From positions 930,001-994,000 of the forward strand of contig JAMWFC010000046.1 of the NCBI GenBank assembly GCA_027475525.1: DNA of 64,000 bases, in the 5' to 3' direction. Positions 45,407-56,449 of this stretch are shown piece after piece (position 1 is the first letter of the stretch; each line of letters begins with the position of its first letter). The DNA is from Macrolepiota albuminosa. Its lineage: Eukaryota > Basidiomycota > Agaricomycetes > Agaricales > Agaricaceae. The notes under the pieces were generated by a model. That model saw only the letters and a list, made by a program, of their open reading frames with translations, was not told the origin of the DNA and made no database searches. Position numbers and translations under genes: made by a program.

Positions 45407-46527
45407 TCATTCTACGTCGTTCATGGCACTTGACGCGCTGTTCCTAAGTCCTGCCATATCTTCGAACCATCTGACAACCGCAGCAACTTTTCTGACAGCA
45501 GCATCACTCTGTCCAAGTCGCAGATCTGGTCTCAGTCGGTTGTCTTCAGGAGTATACGGCATGGTACGATAACAGATCTCCATTTTCGACTTCAAATACG
45601 GCGAGGCTGAAAGCGTAGGAGACGACGAGGAGTCCCAGTTTGCGGTAACATCTACAATCAAAAAAGATCGACTTGTCAACCAAAAAAGGAATGATAGTAT
45701 GAATGATTACACGAGGCACACCAGAGACGCACTTTCGATTAATAGAATGTCACCGCGTTTGACGCCAACCGCGTCTCCGGCACCACCCCATTCGTCGGCG
45801 ACCTCTCGCCATGCGGTGAGTTTACAGACAGCGCCTTCCTCATCCCCAAGGATGATAGAAAGCACAGACACCTCCTTCCCTGCATCAACTCCCTTCTTCA
45901 CTCGGATCGTATCAGGACCGTCCACTTCCAGCACCGCAAGCAACACATCAACTTTCCGCGACCCTTTCGGACTCGTCTTCGCAAGCGACGTTAAAGAACA
46001 CAGATTATGCAGGCTAAAATGGAAATTCGGAAAATTAGCTATCGACGAGGTTTCCGAGTAATCGTAGGACTGCGTTTCCTGCGTCTCGAATTGTGTAAAT
46101 GTGGGCGTATGCGTGTCGTGTGACTTTGAGATGTCGAGAAGGAAAGAACAAGCGCCCAAGTGCCTCTGTCTAGCGCTCGCCTGGTCCCCTGTAGGTGGCC
46201 AGGTGATCAATGTTGTCTGATCTATCGGAGTGTAAGCATCGATACACCGCATGCCAACCATGCGATGGACGCGCCTCCTCCCTCAGGTTCGTCAAACTGC
46301 TCTTCCTCGGGCTCATTGTCGTCAAAGATAGCATTCTCGTAGATGCGTGAAATACGTCGACTAGCCGCCTCTAGAGTTGCTGGAGGAAAAATGACTGACT
46401 GAGTAGCGCCTAGCGTGCGTCTCGCTTGAACTGCATGCCTTGAAGAAGAAATCGTTTGCCACTGATAAGAACTTGGATCTGTAGCCAGCTCGGCAGGTGA
46501 AGGAGCACCAAGAAAGACTCTGTACAT
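45407..46527 (-). CDS. OB-fold-like protein, spliced host gene (326 aa)
   Basis: Three exons on the minus strand, 46527-46248, 46188-45733 and 45651-45407, give 981 bp in frame. The introns are 59 bp (GTGTAT..CTACAG) and 81 bp (GTGCGT..TTGTAG). The N-terminal part is acidic (DDNEPEEEQFDEPEG). The centre has the strand pattern of an RPA-type OB fold: KVDVLLAVLEVDGPDTIRVKKG, then VSVLSIILGDEEGAVCKLTAWREVADEWGG, then VKRGDILLIENV across the second splice. The end reads RPDLRLGQSDAAVRKVAAVV. OB folds bind single-stranded nucleic acid or partners in DNA repair and telomere complexes; a shieldin-subunit-2-like OB protein is possible, but I cannot verify that. The ATG at 46527 is the first after an in-frame stop. 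GC-rich and intact, unlike the TE relics. Confidence 0.72.
45652..45732 (-). other. Intron 2 of the OB-fold-like gene
   Basis: 81 bp. The donor is GAAA|GTGCGT and the acceptor TTGTAG|ATGTTACC. Splicing makes the codon for Asn in ..LLIENVTANW. Confidence 0.75.
46189..46247 (-). other. Intron 1 of the OB-fold-like gene
   Basis: 59 bp. The donor is TGCG|GTGTAT and the acceptor CCTACAG|GGGACC. It joins ..AWLACG to DQASARQRH in frame. Confidence 0.65.
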
Positions 46528-47314
46528 GCGTCAGTTCTACGGATGAGCGCGCACGCTGTTGATGCGCTAGTTTATTGTATTTTTTGTTTATTCGAAGAGA
46601 AAAACCACGACCCGTCACAATCACACACCACACGTCGTCAGTCACACTTTCTATATTTACCACCCAAATGCCATGCCAAACTCCTCGACCATCTAAAAAT
46701 ACTCATGCCGTCTGGGATGGCCCAACTAGTCAGATCACATCCACCTATTTTTGCCTGGGAGAAAATGTGGAGTATAGGAGATAGACCGGCAAAACTCTCT
46801 TCATTTTTACGTCTGACCACGTAAGTATACATAGCCTGTCCATGTCAGTGTTTGTACCGGTCCGCGACAGCCTTTTTTTGGGGGTCAAGGACACCGAGTC
46901 TGAGCTATTTCTCGCGATTTGTCGCATGCTAGCCGATTTACGGAAGCTTCAAATCAAGGACACGGGCTGTTCTATCAACGAAAAAAGTCTAATTGACAAA
47001 TGTAGCTAGCATGAAACTCCCAATGCGTGTGACGAAACATATTTTAACACAAGCAGTGTGCGGAACGCTATTGACTACGGAAAAGCATTGATAACAAGAG
47101 GCGAGTGGAGGTAAAGGCCATGGATGTACATGTAAAAAGCTGTAATAAGAGATAAGATTGATGACGAGGTAACTGAATGGTGCCAAAATTACAAGTCCGT
47201 TCGAGCGTAAATGGCGGCGATAGAATACATAGTTTATCATTTGCGTTTGGGTAATTGTTGTAACGTAATAACGGAAGTCAGATGTCGACGAGGGCATAGG
47301 GTTTATTGAACCAT
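46528..47314. other. Intergenic region between the two minus-strand host genes
   Basis: It should contain the promoter of the OB-fold-like gene and the 3' end of the next one. A frame at 47318-46989 lacks coding character. Confidence 0.5.
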
Positions 47315-47984
47315 TCAAGAACTTCTGACGGAGATTTGAGAATTATCTGGTGGTGAAAGGTCGATTGAAGCAGAACGTGTCTCTGTCTCCTCTGGCACGA
47401 CTGTAGCTTCGTTTGGTTGACTATTGCGTCTGCGGAGAATGGGGAGGGTCAAAGACCAGCGCTGGCGCTTCTTGAGACTGGGTGGGATGGGTGGAGGCGT
47501 CGCGCGCATTTTAGGATGAGTTAGGGTATATGTCGGAAAAGATGATGGAAAACTGGACGAGAAGAGCGGAGAAAAGGAGGTGTTTGCGGTCGGCGATGAG
47601 GAAAAGCCATTAACGGGGTGTGAATGACTTGTTGGCACTGTAGCAGGGGCAGAGAGTGGGGAAATTGATGATGAGAGAATAGGGTCGCTCGAGGGATTTG
47701 GAAATGGGTACTCGAAGCGCGAGCTGTCAGTGGTAAATGGTGTGCCGAGAATTTTCTCTCGTGCTGGGGAGTGGAATGCAACATCCGAGTGTGTTTTCAT
47801 TGGAGACTGAAAGAATAGCTGTCAGTTGGGGAAGCTGAAGAGATGGACAGCGGCGCACTTGGCTTGAAGTGGAAGCGACGCCTTGTTCGATGACGTTGGT
47901 CTCCACAAAACCCTGGTCATCATCGATCTCCGGATCTTCGATGGCATCGTCCGCGATCGCGTCTTGCAGTTCTACGCTCACCAT
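47315..47984 (-). CDS. Ser/Pro-rich hypothetical protein, spliced host gene (205 aa)
   Basis: Two exons on the minus strand, 47984-47859 and 47806-47315, are joined by a 52-bp intron (GTGCGC..TTTCAG) that keeps the frame (..STSSQ|SPMKTHSD). The start at 47984 (MVSVELQDAIADDAIED) has an acidic N-terminus. An upstream in-frame start at 48017 would add 11 residues. The rest is rich in Ser, Pro and Thr (SSSISPLSAPATVPT, PPPIPPSLKKRQRWS) with a basic patch LPILRRRNSQ, suggesting a disordered regulatory or phosphorylated protein. I do not recognise a domain. It has no signal peptide or membrane segment. The third-position GC and intron make a real gene likely. Confidence 0.62.
47807..47858 (-). other. 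Intron of the Ser/Pro-rich gene
   Basis: 52 bp. The donor is AGCCAA|GTGCGC and the acceptor TTCTTTCAG|TCTCC. A CAACTGAC branch-point-like motif lies about 20 bp before the acceptor. Confidence 0.75.
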
Positions 47985-48400
47985 GGTTGCGTTACACCGC
48001 TGCTCGCGAGCGAGCACCAGTTCTAAGAAGCTAATTTATCGTACTCTGGTGTGCAAATTTGTAGACTTTCCCGTGAGACGGAACCATCAAGGGGTCGGCG
48101 ATTCCCGCCAACGTGGTCACCATGTGCTCCATCTATCCATCAATCAATTTACCACAGATCATTTTTGCTGTGTTATTTAATTCCGAGTTTGACATCGGCT
48201 CGACTACCAATGAGTATCGAGATGTTATCCAGCCGCTTTTACACGATCGCCTTCCCAAGCAATGACCTCATCATGACATCACCGTCAGCTCTTCACTTTG
48301 GTCATGCAAAACCCCCGGCTGCATGCTTGTGATAAGCCACACAGACGTCATAATGCCTCTCGCAAAATAACCGCACCTGGTCAACTCTTTGCGCAGAGAC
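47985..48400. other. Promoter-proximal intergenic region
   Basis: CpG-containing sequence upstream of the Ser/Pro-rich gene. Plus-strand frames here have no recognisable pattern. Confidence 0.45.
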
Positions 48401-48469
48401 ATAATAGACATTGCTGGCGAAGATCAGGTAACGATATCGATATCATCGTATATCTCCTCGCATCGTTGA

Positions 48470-48950
48470 CCTCATGATGCAGTATACAGCGCGACACGAG
48501 GCATCGTTGTTGATGGTTACAGGTGCGTCATGTGTGGGGGCGGACTTTTTGGTAGAGCTTGTGGCCAAGGTGAGCCTCTTAAATCCGTGTCCAACGGCAT
48601 TGACATCCTCCTGGTTACTCATTGCCAGTTACAGCCCAGGGTCGCGAAACTGTACAAGGAACCCTGATTTCTCGCTGTGGAATTCAAAAAGCCTGATTCG
48701 TTAGCGCCACCAATTTCCGAAGGAACGCTGTATTTCTTTATGTCTAACTTGAGGCTGCTTGCGTGAGTACCTAGCGTTCAATTCAGTGGCGTTGTGAAGG
48801 AAATGCGGCACGAGACAATGAAAGACGTGTTATCAGGGGCCTATCACCATCACCTCGGAAGATCCATTAATACTTCAACTTGAGGGTCGCTACAGATACC
48901 ATCTGTATATCACTTCTGAATCCGAAGCCACCGGATAGTGCAAGATCAAG
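48470..48950 (+). pseudogene. Exon-like fragments of an unidentified, broken gene
   Basis: Open pieces with splice-like borders run on the plus strand. 48481-48569 reads ..RHEASLLMVTGASCVGADFLV and stops at AAG|GTGAGC. After ..TTGCCAG at about 48629 it reads LQPRVAKLYKEP, a TGA, then FLAVEFKKPDSLAPPISEG and FFMSNLRLLA up to GC|GTGAGT at about 48762. Later pieces include EMRHETMKDVLSG and ITSEDPLILQLEGRYRYHLY (about 48850-48905) in another frame. An alternative phase of the first two exons is also open. The protein is not recognised; the TGA and frame changes suggest a decayed gene next to the transposon border. Confidence 0.35.
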
Positions 48951-49240
48951 GAAAAGACTTACTACAAGCAACAAGTGGAAGCTATAGGCATATGGTGACT
49001 TTCGGAGATCACCGATCTCCGAGAGGAAGACTTTCGGACAGCAGCAACTTGACGGAGTATTGTTGACAGATATCTATCTTGTCATGGTCGAACAGTTTCA
49101 AATGATACTGCTGGATTTAGATTTCATGTTTTTGTCACGACACCGTGTGTGTGACTGCTCCTTTGGCAGAAATGGAGCCTATGTATTATTAATTCTACAA
49201 TGAACCGTACAATGTATCAAAAAAAAAAAAACAAAGGACA
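48951..49240. other. Spacer, nothing recognised
   Basis: It marks the transition from host-like sequence to transposon relics. An A tract (49217-49230) sits at the border and could be a retroposon tail or chance. Confidence 0.4.
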
Positions 49241-49249
49241 GAGACTGAC

Positions 49250-49524
49250 TTTGAGTTGCCATCTTAGTCTGAGAGTAGTTGAACTGTGATGAGTTCCAAC
49301 CACTCCTCCACACCAGAAAACTTCATGTATGACATGATCATGCATTAATGAGCTCTTATCATCACAGATGTATTGGACATCTTGAATACTCCAAGACAAG
49401 TGAATGAGTTACAACAGGACTTTATCTGGTGTCAAAATGCTGCTAGCTGCCAATGAAATACTAGTGGAGTGCCTAGACAGACATTATTTGAGGTCAAGAC
49501 TGTAATGATTATATCCACCAAATC
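49250..49524 (+). pseudogene. Older gypsy gag relic, left part
   Basis: The sequence aligns with 51690-51870 of the chromovirus gag (for example acaacaggactttatctggt.. against cagcaagactacgttaggcg..). It continues, after removal of the chromovirus and one AAATC, at 61850. It is CpG-poor and full of stops. It is the insertion target of the chromovirus. Confidence 0.65.
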
Positions 49525-49696
49525 TGTAACGGAGTCACACTTGTTACTAGCGTCAACGATGCTATAATTGTTCATTAGAGTATTATGTAAGACAACATCT
49601 TGTATTCACTCTAGTTCTAGTCAATCCGATACTGCGGTCTGATTCAGCACTGTGTGAAACACACAACATAGTTCTAACTCGTAACCAACGGTTACA
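49525..49696 (+). repeat. 5' LTR of the chromovirus
   Basis: 172 bp, TGTAACGGAGTCAC to ..CCAACGGTTACA, with inverted ends TGTAAC/GTTACA. No tRNA-type primer site (TGG..) follows it. The downstream bases are T-rich, so self-priming as in Tf1/sushi elements is conceivable. Confidence 0.93.
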
Positions 49697-49778
49697 TTTT
49701 TTTGAATCCTCTGCTATCGGCTTTAAACTCTAGGCTTGTTACCGACTAGGCAACTTTCATCAATGCTCTCGATTTCTG

Positions 49779-52700
49779 TTGGCATCACGTCGAAAACGTG
49801 CTTCCATGACTGGCTCTCTTGATCTGGACCCTCCGTTCCCAGCTGCAGACACAGGTGACCTACCTGTGCTTCAAGCTGTAAAGACACAATCCGCATCTGC
49901 ATACCAACCTCCACCAAAGCAGGATGAAAAGATACCTCGTGATGTCAGCATGAGCTTTGGAATGCCGGGTGGGCTATCTGTATCATGGATGATGTCCATT
50001 GTACGGCCTGGTGGTAAACCAGGAGAGAGATCCGCGGTCTCAGGAGTGTCGCTGCTAGCAAGCCAAATGCCTTCACTGATGTACCCGGTACTGCCCGATG
50101 ATGACGCCCAAAGTTTGGTCAGTAACAAATATAGCAATAGTGTTACCATACCAAAAGCTTGCGTTGGGCGTGCTAAAAGTGATGTGAGGAGTCCCGGGCA
50201 GGTCCCAGAGAACACGCCTATGAAAATAAAGTAAAGTCGGAAAAGGGTCGGCAAGTGTCAAACGCTAAGGCAAAAGCACTTAGGGAAAAAGCGGTAAGTG
50301 AACACAGCAAAGTAAGCGGCAAGAACACTGTGAGCTTAGTGAAGTCTAAGCAACGTTAATGCCTGCTGTAGCTGCAAGGCACGAGTTTATCGAAGGCTAG
50401 CGATAGTCTACAACTGCTGATGACTTTGATGTTGCCGATCGTAAATGAGATCTTGACCGTAAGGAAGACTGGAGTAAGGGGAGCAGGAAACTCTGTTCTT
50501 CGTTTTTTATGTACAAGTCGGTAAGTACTTTTTATACTACAAGAAGTTCACTAACCATTGCCAAAGTGTGGTAAACTAGAAAATTTTATAGGGGTAGCTC
50601 CAACGGTTTCAGATCCCTACCGTCCATTCAAGACCCTTAGCGACACCAGGCAGCAGATCGCGATGCTAAACCATCAATCCATCACCCTTCTGTCTGTCCA
50701 AAAGGCTTAGCGATGTCAGGTGCCAAATCGAGGTGCTAAGCAATGTCAGATGCCAAGGTCAAATGCCAAGCTGTCCATCAGTTTTTGATAGATCGTCAAT
50801 CTTCTCGCTAAGCGCTATCATCAGTGACTGATGCCATCTGTCAGTTGTCATTCTGTCTGCCATTGGCGCTATCATTGATCGGATCTGCTTCTTGCCGTGC
50901 GTGGCCATCAAATATTGCCAAAATTGGTTAATTAGCGCATGCTAAGGTATCCCGAGCCGGTGCCATGTTGCCGTAGCCTGCTGTTGATGCGCTGATCCTG
51001 TATGGGGTCCTATCACTGAGAGCGCATCAGCTCAGTCCGACGGTTAACCGGACCTTACCCAGTACTCAGAAATGGTACAAGGCAGCGCATTCACACATAG
51101 TACTCCATTCCGGATGGCGCCAACTGAGCGATATTTGGAGTATGTGGCAGACATGGCCACTGAACCAGGACCATCATCATTGACGACACAAGGACAGAAG
51201 CAAGGACCAGCAATAGTGGTCAGTAGGGAGGATGACAAGGTCGTGAGGGTGGAAAAGGCGTCGCCAGCACCTGGACTTCTAGAGTTGCACAGAAGGGCTG
51301 GCAAACAGCCGCAGGTGAGGCATGAAGGCCTCAGGAGAGCCCTGGACTTAGAATCCGAGCTGGAATCCTCAGATGATAAGAAAAGCAAGAGGTCACATTC
51401 GACTCTGTTTATCCAGTTGCAGCTAGTGTTGGACCAATATCCATTGGTCATGAAGGAGTCGATGTGAAAGCGTCTGCAGCTTTACATAGTAAAGCATCTA
51501 CAGTTATTGGCTGCTAGGAGCCACAATGTACCCCATGCAGATTCGACTGAATATATCGAATTATTTGTGTGTATCTTCGAACTCAAAGTGGTGGAATACC
51601 TCAAGCGCAAAGCGGCATGAGGGTCAGCAGTCTCAACGGCCACTCCAGCCAACTCAGTGGAATGCAAAATGAGTGTGTGCCAACAAGCGCCATTAATTGC
51701 GGATGCAATGGAATTGCTCAATGCGCCTTATCAGGCCAATGAGTCTCAGCAAGACTACGTTAGGCGTCAGAATGCTGCAAACCGGCAACGCATTGTCAGC
51801 AGAGTGCCTCAGCAGGCATTGTCTGAGGTAGAGACTGTGACGACAACTCCAGCAGAGCCAGAGGCACAACTTGCAGTGCAAGAGGTTAAGACACCTCAAA
51901 AGCAGGTCACTATCAAGGAAAAGGTGAACAAAGTCCACATTCTTGAGGAGCAAATGCGACCACGACGCATAGTGCGACACGTCCACCTAGTGGACAACTA
52001 GAATGAACGCGTTAATTACCAGAGGATACGCAACCAGGACTTGCGCAATCATGGTGAGTCGTTGATTGACGACCAGGGGGTAGCCTTTGAAGGGCGTGAG
52101 GGTGTAATGCCTGTCAATGACATGCGGCAACAATTCACAGCTCGAACTGCTGAACCAGACAGAGATCTGGGTGGTAGTGATAATAGTAGTGATCACTATG
52201 AGAGGAGGGAGCCAAATTGTCGCAATACCGATGGTGGAGGTCGTGATCATAGGAATAACGATTGAGACAATAATAACTGTTGTAATGGTGGCAGGCATGG
52301 TGTTGGCTCGCCACCATTGCCAGCAGAGCAAGAAGTGAGGCAACAGCCCACCCCAAGGCCGGAAAGAATGGCCAATGAACACCTGTTTCGCAGTCCTCAG
52401 GCATTTTTGATGCCCGCACTATATGAGTTGCATAAAACTATGCCTGGAATGAATGAGGCAGTCAGGATCCATATGGACCATATGCATGACCATCTCACTT
52501 GTCTGGTGGATGACTCCCTTGGAGTCAGGTTTAAATTTCCTGCTGGGGTAAGTTCCCACAAATCCGATGGTAAGCACATATGTGCATATGCTGGAGGGCA
52601 TAGGTTCTCCCAATTGGAGGACTGGGCCATGGACGTCTGCTACCACCTGGTAGCCTGCTGCTATGGTGGAGACAATATGGACCAGGAAAGAATATTTGTG

Positions 52701-53210
52701 CTACATGAATTTATGGAGGAGGAGGCTTGGAATTGGTTCCGTCACCATGTCCTCCACATTAATCGCAACAAACCACATTGGACGTTTAAAGAAATCCTGA
52801 TAGGACTGTATAATCGCTTTGTCAACGCTGCAACAATGCAGGAAGCTCAGGATGCCTTTAGAAAGGCAGTGTATGACGCTAAGACTGGCGTCCAGACATT
52901 TTATAATGACCTGGTGGGTCATGCACAGAATATGGCTGTCTATCCAGACAAATACACCATTCGCAAGACATTCCTGGATGGAATACCTGCAGACATGAGG
53001 AGAGCATTAATACGCAACGACAATCTGTCTCCGGAGGTCAATACTGTGACTGAACTTTTGGCATATGCCATTTGTTATGAGCAGTCGACACGGACTGCAA
53101 ATCATTATGAGCAGCGTAGTTCATGCCAAGGATCCATGAACCGTCAGGCAGTGAAGGTGGGGACCTTCCTGGCCAAACAGTCGGAGATGGAGAACAATCG
53201 CAATCTGTGA
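49779..53210 (+). pseudogene. Chromovirus gag region
   Basis: The frame starts at or before MASRRKRASM (49779). Removing LTR-A plus one 4-bp duplication (921 bp) keeps the frame into 51072. It continues to 53210 and on into pol. Stops at 51045 (TAA), 51465 (TGA), 51618 (TGA), 51999 (TAG), 52263 (TGA) and 53208 (TGA) each fit one transition from CAA, CAG, CGA or TGG. The conserved gag core lies at about 52380-53100: HDHLTCLVDD, then EEEAWNWFRHHVLHIN (retrotransposon-gag domain) and ..FLDGIPADMRRALI. Gag packages the element RNA in cytoplasmic particles. The first ~800 residues before the core are unusual and unrecognised. Confidence 0.85.
50099..51015 (+). repeat. LTR-A solo LTR, copy 2, in chromovirus gag
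   Basis: 917 bp, TGATGACGCCC to ..GGTCCTATCA. The flanking tetramers CCGA (50095-50098) and CTGA (51016-51019) differ by one transition. Its removal restores the gag frame. Confidence 0.88.
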
Positions 53211-54590
53211 TTTGTTGTCTGCAAGATCATTCCTGGAGGCCAATGGCCTCGATCGAAGCCTGCTGGACAATGGCCAGCAAAGGATAGGTGACCCTTTTCA
53301 GGTCAAAACCAAGTAGTAGCAAGAGGGGTAGCAGCACCTGCAGTGTGTCAGGCAAGCAAAGCCATGAGGGCCTCTGGAGCGGTCCAGAGAAGGCCTGCCG
53401 GAGATCCTTCAGCATGCTACAACTGTGGCAGGAGCGGGCATTTCGCTAAGGAATGTCCCACCCCACCTAAGGCACACATCCAAGCAGCCCATATGGCTGT
53501 GGCACCTAGTGATGTTGGCAGTGACAACAAGGACAACGAGGTCGTCAAAGAAGCGGAGGAAGAGCTGCAAGTAGAGGCTGACAGGTCAGAAGTGGATGAT
53601 GCTGAGAGCGTCCAGATTGATGGCGACGAATACATTGCAGTGGACGTGTACAACAGCAACTATTATGCTCGTGATGACAAGGAGGAACACTTGTTTGCAC
53701 TAACCGAGTGCCGTGGAGATCAGCGCGTCCAAATGAGATGCGTAACCCTGCAGAAGGCAACTAGTAAGTTGCAGCAACCACGCTATACTTCCAAGGAGAA
53801 GGAGTGCTTGGTCACCTATGTTGATGTCAATGGACATTTGGCATGGATGTTGTGGGACTCAGGGAGTACCACTATGGGTATTACACCCCAGTTTGCTCAC
53901 ATCAACGTGATTCGCGTTCATGAGCTGGAGGAGCCATTGATGCTCCAGCTGGGGACTGTAGGGAGTTGTGCCATGGTGCAGTTTGGCGCTGAAGTGAGAA
54001 TAAAGATGTCAGGGACATCAACCAAGGAATATGTAGATATAGCAAATTTTGATTGCTACGACATGATCATTGGTACGCTGTTTATGGGTAAGAACAAGGT
54101 GTTGTTAGACTTTGTGAACGACATGGTCGTTGTAAATGGTATGCCTTTGAAGGTGGAGAAAGTTGTGTTGAATGACACAGATGGTTGTCTGAGGCGCTAT
54201 CGTGCAATTGAAAAGCGGCATAATGAATGCAACTGACTAGATGGTTGCAAGAGAGTGACTGTACAGGAGGTGGAGGACAAACATGTCCCACCAAAAAGCT
54301 TGCCGGTAGATTCGCCGGCTATACTAATGTCTGAGGAAGAGTTTCAAGGAACTCTGAAGAAGGGGAAGCACCTGGATGTGATTGGGTGTACAAATAGAAA
54401 GCCTAAACAGGCTGTACAGCGTAAGAAGGAGCATGGTAAATGCATGGTGGAGTTGCTGGAATGTCAGGTGACTAGCTCTCAAGTAAAGGTTGAGGATCTC
54501 ATCAAGGATGAGGTATATAGTACAAGGGGAACTGTGGGAAGCACAAGGTCACTAAGGAATCGACCAGTGCCTCAGCCAGGAGTGCAATAG
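53211..54590 (+). pseudogene. Chromovirus nucleocapsid zinc knuckle and protease
   Basis: In the same frame as gag. A CCHC knuckle CYNCGRSGHFAKEC lies at 53415-53456. An acidic linker follows, then the aspartic protease with active-site LWDSGSTT (Asp codon 53856-53858) and the later ..DCYDMIIGTLFM strand. Stops at 53289 (TGA), 54234 (TGA) and 54588 (TAG) interrupt it. The protease would mature the polyprotein. Asp-Ser-Gly is a normal variant of the Asp-Thr/Ser-Gly site, so that site is intact. Confidence 0.88.
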
Positions 54591-54605
54591 GCGTATGACC
54601 CACGA

Positions 54606-56449
54606 ATGCCATGGGAGTGGAACGAGTTGGTGGCGTCAATGGTGATGCAGACTATGGAAAGGATGCAGGCGATCCAGACAGGAGAAGTATACCGTCATGC
54701 ACGAGAGGATGAAATTTCCAAAACATCAGATATTGTATTTGACGGACTCTTGCTGAAAGTGAGAAGCGTGCAGTTGTCGTCAAGTACGACAAGAGTGGTG
54801 GAGAGACAACCAGTCGTAAGGTTGAATCTGGGAGATCTCACAGAAGAGCACGTACGTGCCTTACGGGAGCAATTTGAACCAACGGTTCAGCCACGTATAG
54901 CACGTGTAGTAAAAGAGAAAGGTAAGGCTGTGAGCCTTACCAAGGAGGATATTCCTCGATTGCGCCAGCAATGGCAACAGGAATTTGCTGATATTGTCAA
55001 TGGAACAAAGGAAGAGCTTCCTCCATGGCGGGAGGTTAACCATGAGATTAACCTCATTGACAATAATAAGCAGTACAAGTATCACTTGCCTCGCTGCCCA
55101 TGAGCACTACAGGATCAGCTTTGTGAAAAAACGAACAGATATATAAATGCAAAGTGGTGGGAGCCATGGCTGGCGGTGCAAGCTGCACCTTTACTGTGTA
55201 TTCCCAAGAAGGATGGGACATTACAGACTGCATTGGATGCGCAACAGCGCAATGATAATACAGTCAAGGATGTAACACCCCTTCCAGATCAGGAAGTCAT
55301 ATGCGAAGATGTTGCCACAGCAAAGAATAGGTCAAAAATTGACCTTATGGATGCATACAAACAGGTTTGCATACGTGAAGAGGATATACTGAAGACATTG
55401 TTTTTGTCCCTGATGGGGACCTTTGTGAGTAACATCATGCAGATTAGTGATTGCAATGCACCAGCGACATTCCAGAGGTTAATGACCTCCATCTTCCGAG
55501 ACGTAATTGGGAAGTTTATGCATGTCTATTTAGACAATATATTCATCTTTTCTGATTCCATTGAGGAGCATGAGCAGCACCTACAAGTTGTATTTGAACG
55601 ACTATGTAAGGCTAGTCTCTATCTCAAATGGAAGAAGTGCGAGTTGTATGCATCGAGTATAGACTGTCTTGGTCATGTCATTGACGAGAAGGATATTCAC
55701 CCAGACATGGATAAACTCGATCAAATTCGAGAGTGGCGTACTTCACACACATATAATGATATCCAACGATTTGTTGGACTTGTAAATTACATTGGTAACT
55801 TTTTGCCAGATATTACAGCATACACTGGACCACTGATGGCCATGACCCAGAATGGGTCCCCGTTTCACTGGAGACCACTGCATCAGCGGTGTTTCGAGAT
55901 GATTAAGCGCATTTGCACAAAAACACCAGTGATCTGGCCAATTGATCCACACATTGATGAGCCTATTTGGCTCATATGCAACACATTGAAGACTGGGGTC
56001 AGGGCCATGTTTGGCCAAGGTAAAACATGGCAAACTTGCCGACCAGCGGGATTTATGTCCTGTAAGTTCACTGCGGCACAGAAAAACTATGCTGTTCATG
56101 AGTTGGAAACACTTGCTATCCTGGAAGCCCTCCTAAAGTGGGAGGATAAGCTGATGGGGTATAAGATCCATATCATGAGTTGGAAACACTTGCTATCCTG
56201 GAAGCCCTCCTAAAGTGGGAGGATAAGCTGATGGGGTATAAGATCCATATCATTACAGATCACAAGGCACTTGAGTTTTTTAAGACCCAAGTGCATCTAT
56301 CACCATGACAACATCGCTGGATCAACTACATGTCGCAATATCAGTTTGACATCACCTATATAAAAGGTGAATTGAACAAGGTGGCGGACTGCCTGTCTTG
56401 ATATTTCGAGAGTGATACTTGAGATGACGTCCATGACACACACGACTAT
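54606..56449 (+). pseudogene. Chromovirus reverse transcriptase and RNase H
   Basis: In the gag-pol frame. Motifs in order: ..AAPLLCIPKKDGTLQTALD, KIDLMDAYKQVCIREED, ATFQRLMTSIFRDVIGKF, then the catalytic box VYLDNIFIFSD, LGHVIDEKDIHPDMDKL and, for RNase H, ..AVHELETLAILEALLKWE. The expected second aspartate of YLDD is asparagine (AAT at 55536-55538), which should abolish polymerase activity. TGA at 55101 and at 56306, 56399 and 56420 add stops. A 77-bp duplication (56097/56174) shifts the frame inside RNase H; deleting 77 bp brings the following integrase into the same frame. Confidence 0.9.
56097..56250. repeat. Exact 77-bp-period duplication in RNase H
   Basis: The block catgagttggaaacacttg at 56097 recurs at 56174. 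Without it the frames before and after agree. Confidence 0.95.

Noticed and set aside
46989..47318. Minus-strand frame of 109 codons after the Ser/Pro-rich gene
   Set aside because: It starts at that gene's stop, is rich in Tyr/Ser/Val without pattern, and is most likely 3' untranslated sequence.
49697..49760. tRNA gene or primer binding site after the 5' LTR
   Set aside because: No TGG-type primer site or cloverleaf could be formed from this stretch by inspection.
49779..50234. A separate 151-codon gene
   Set aside because: Its first two thirds are chromovirus gag and its last third is LTR-A read by chance; the gag frame resumes after LTR-A.
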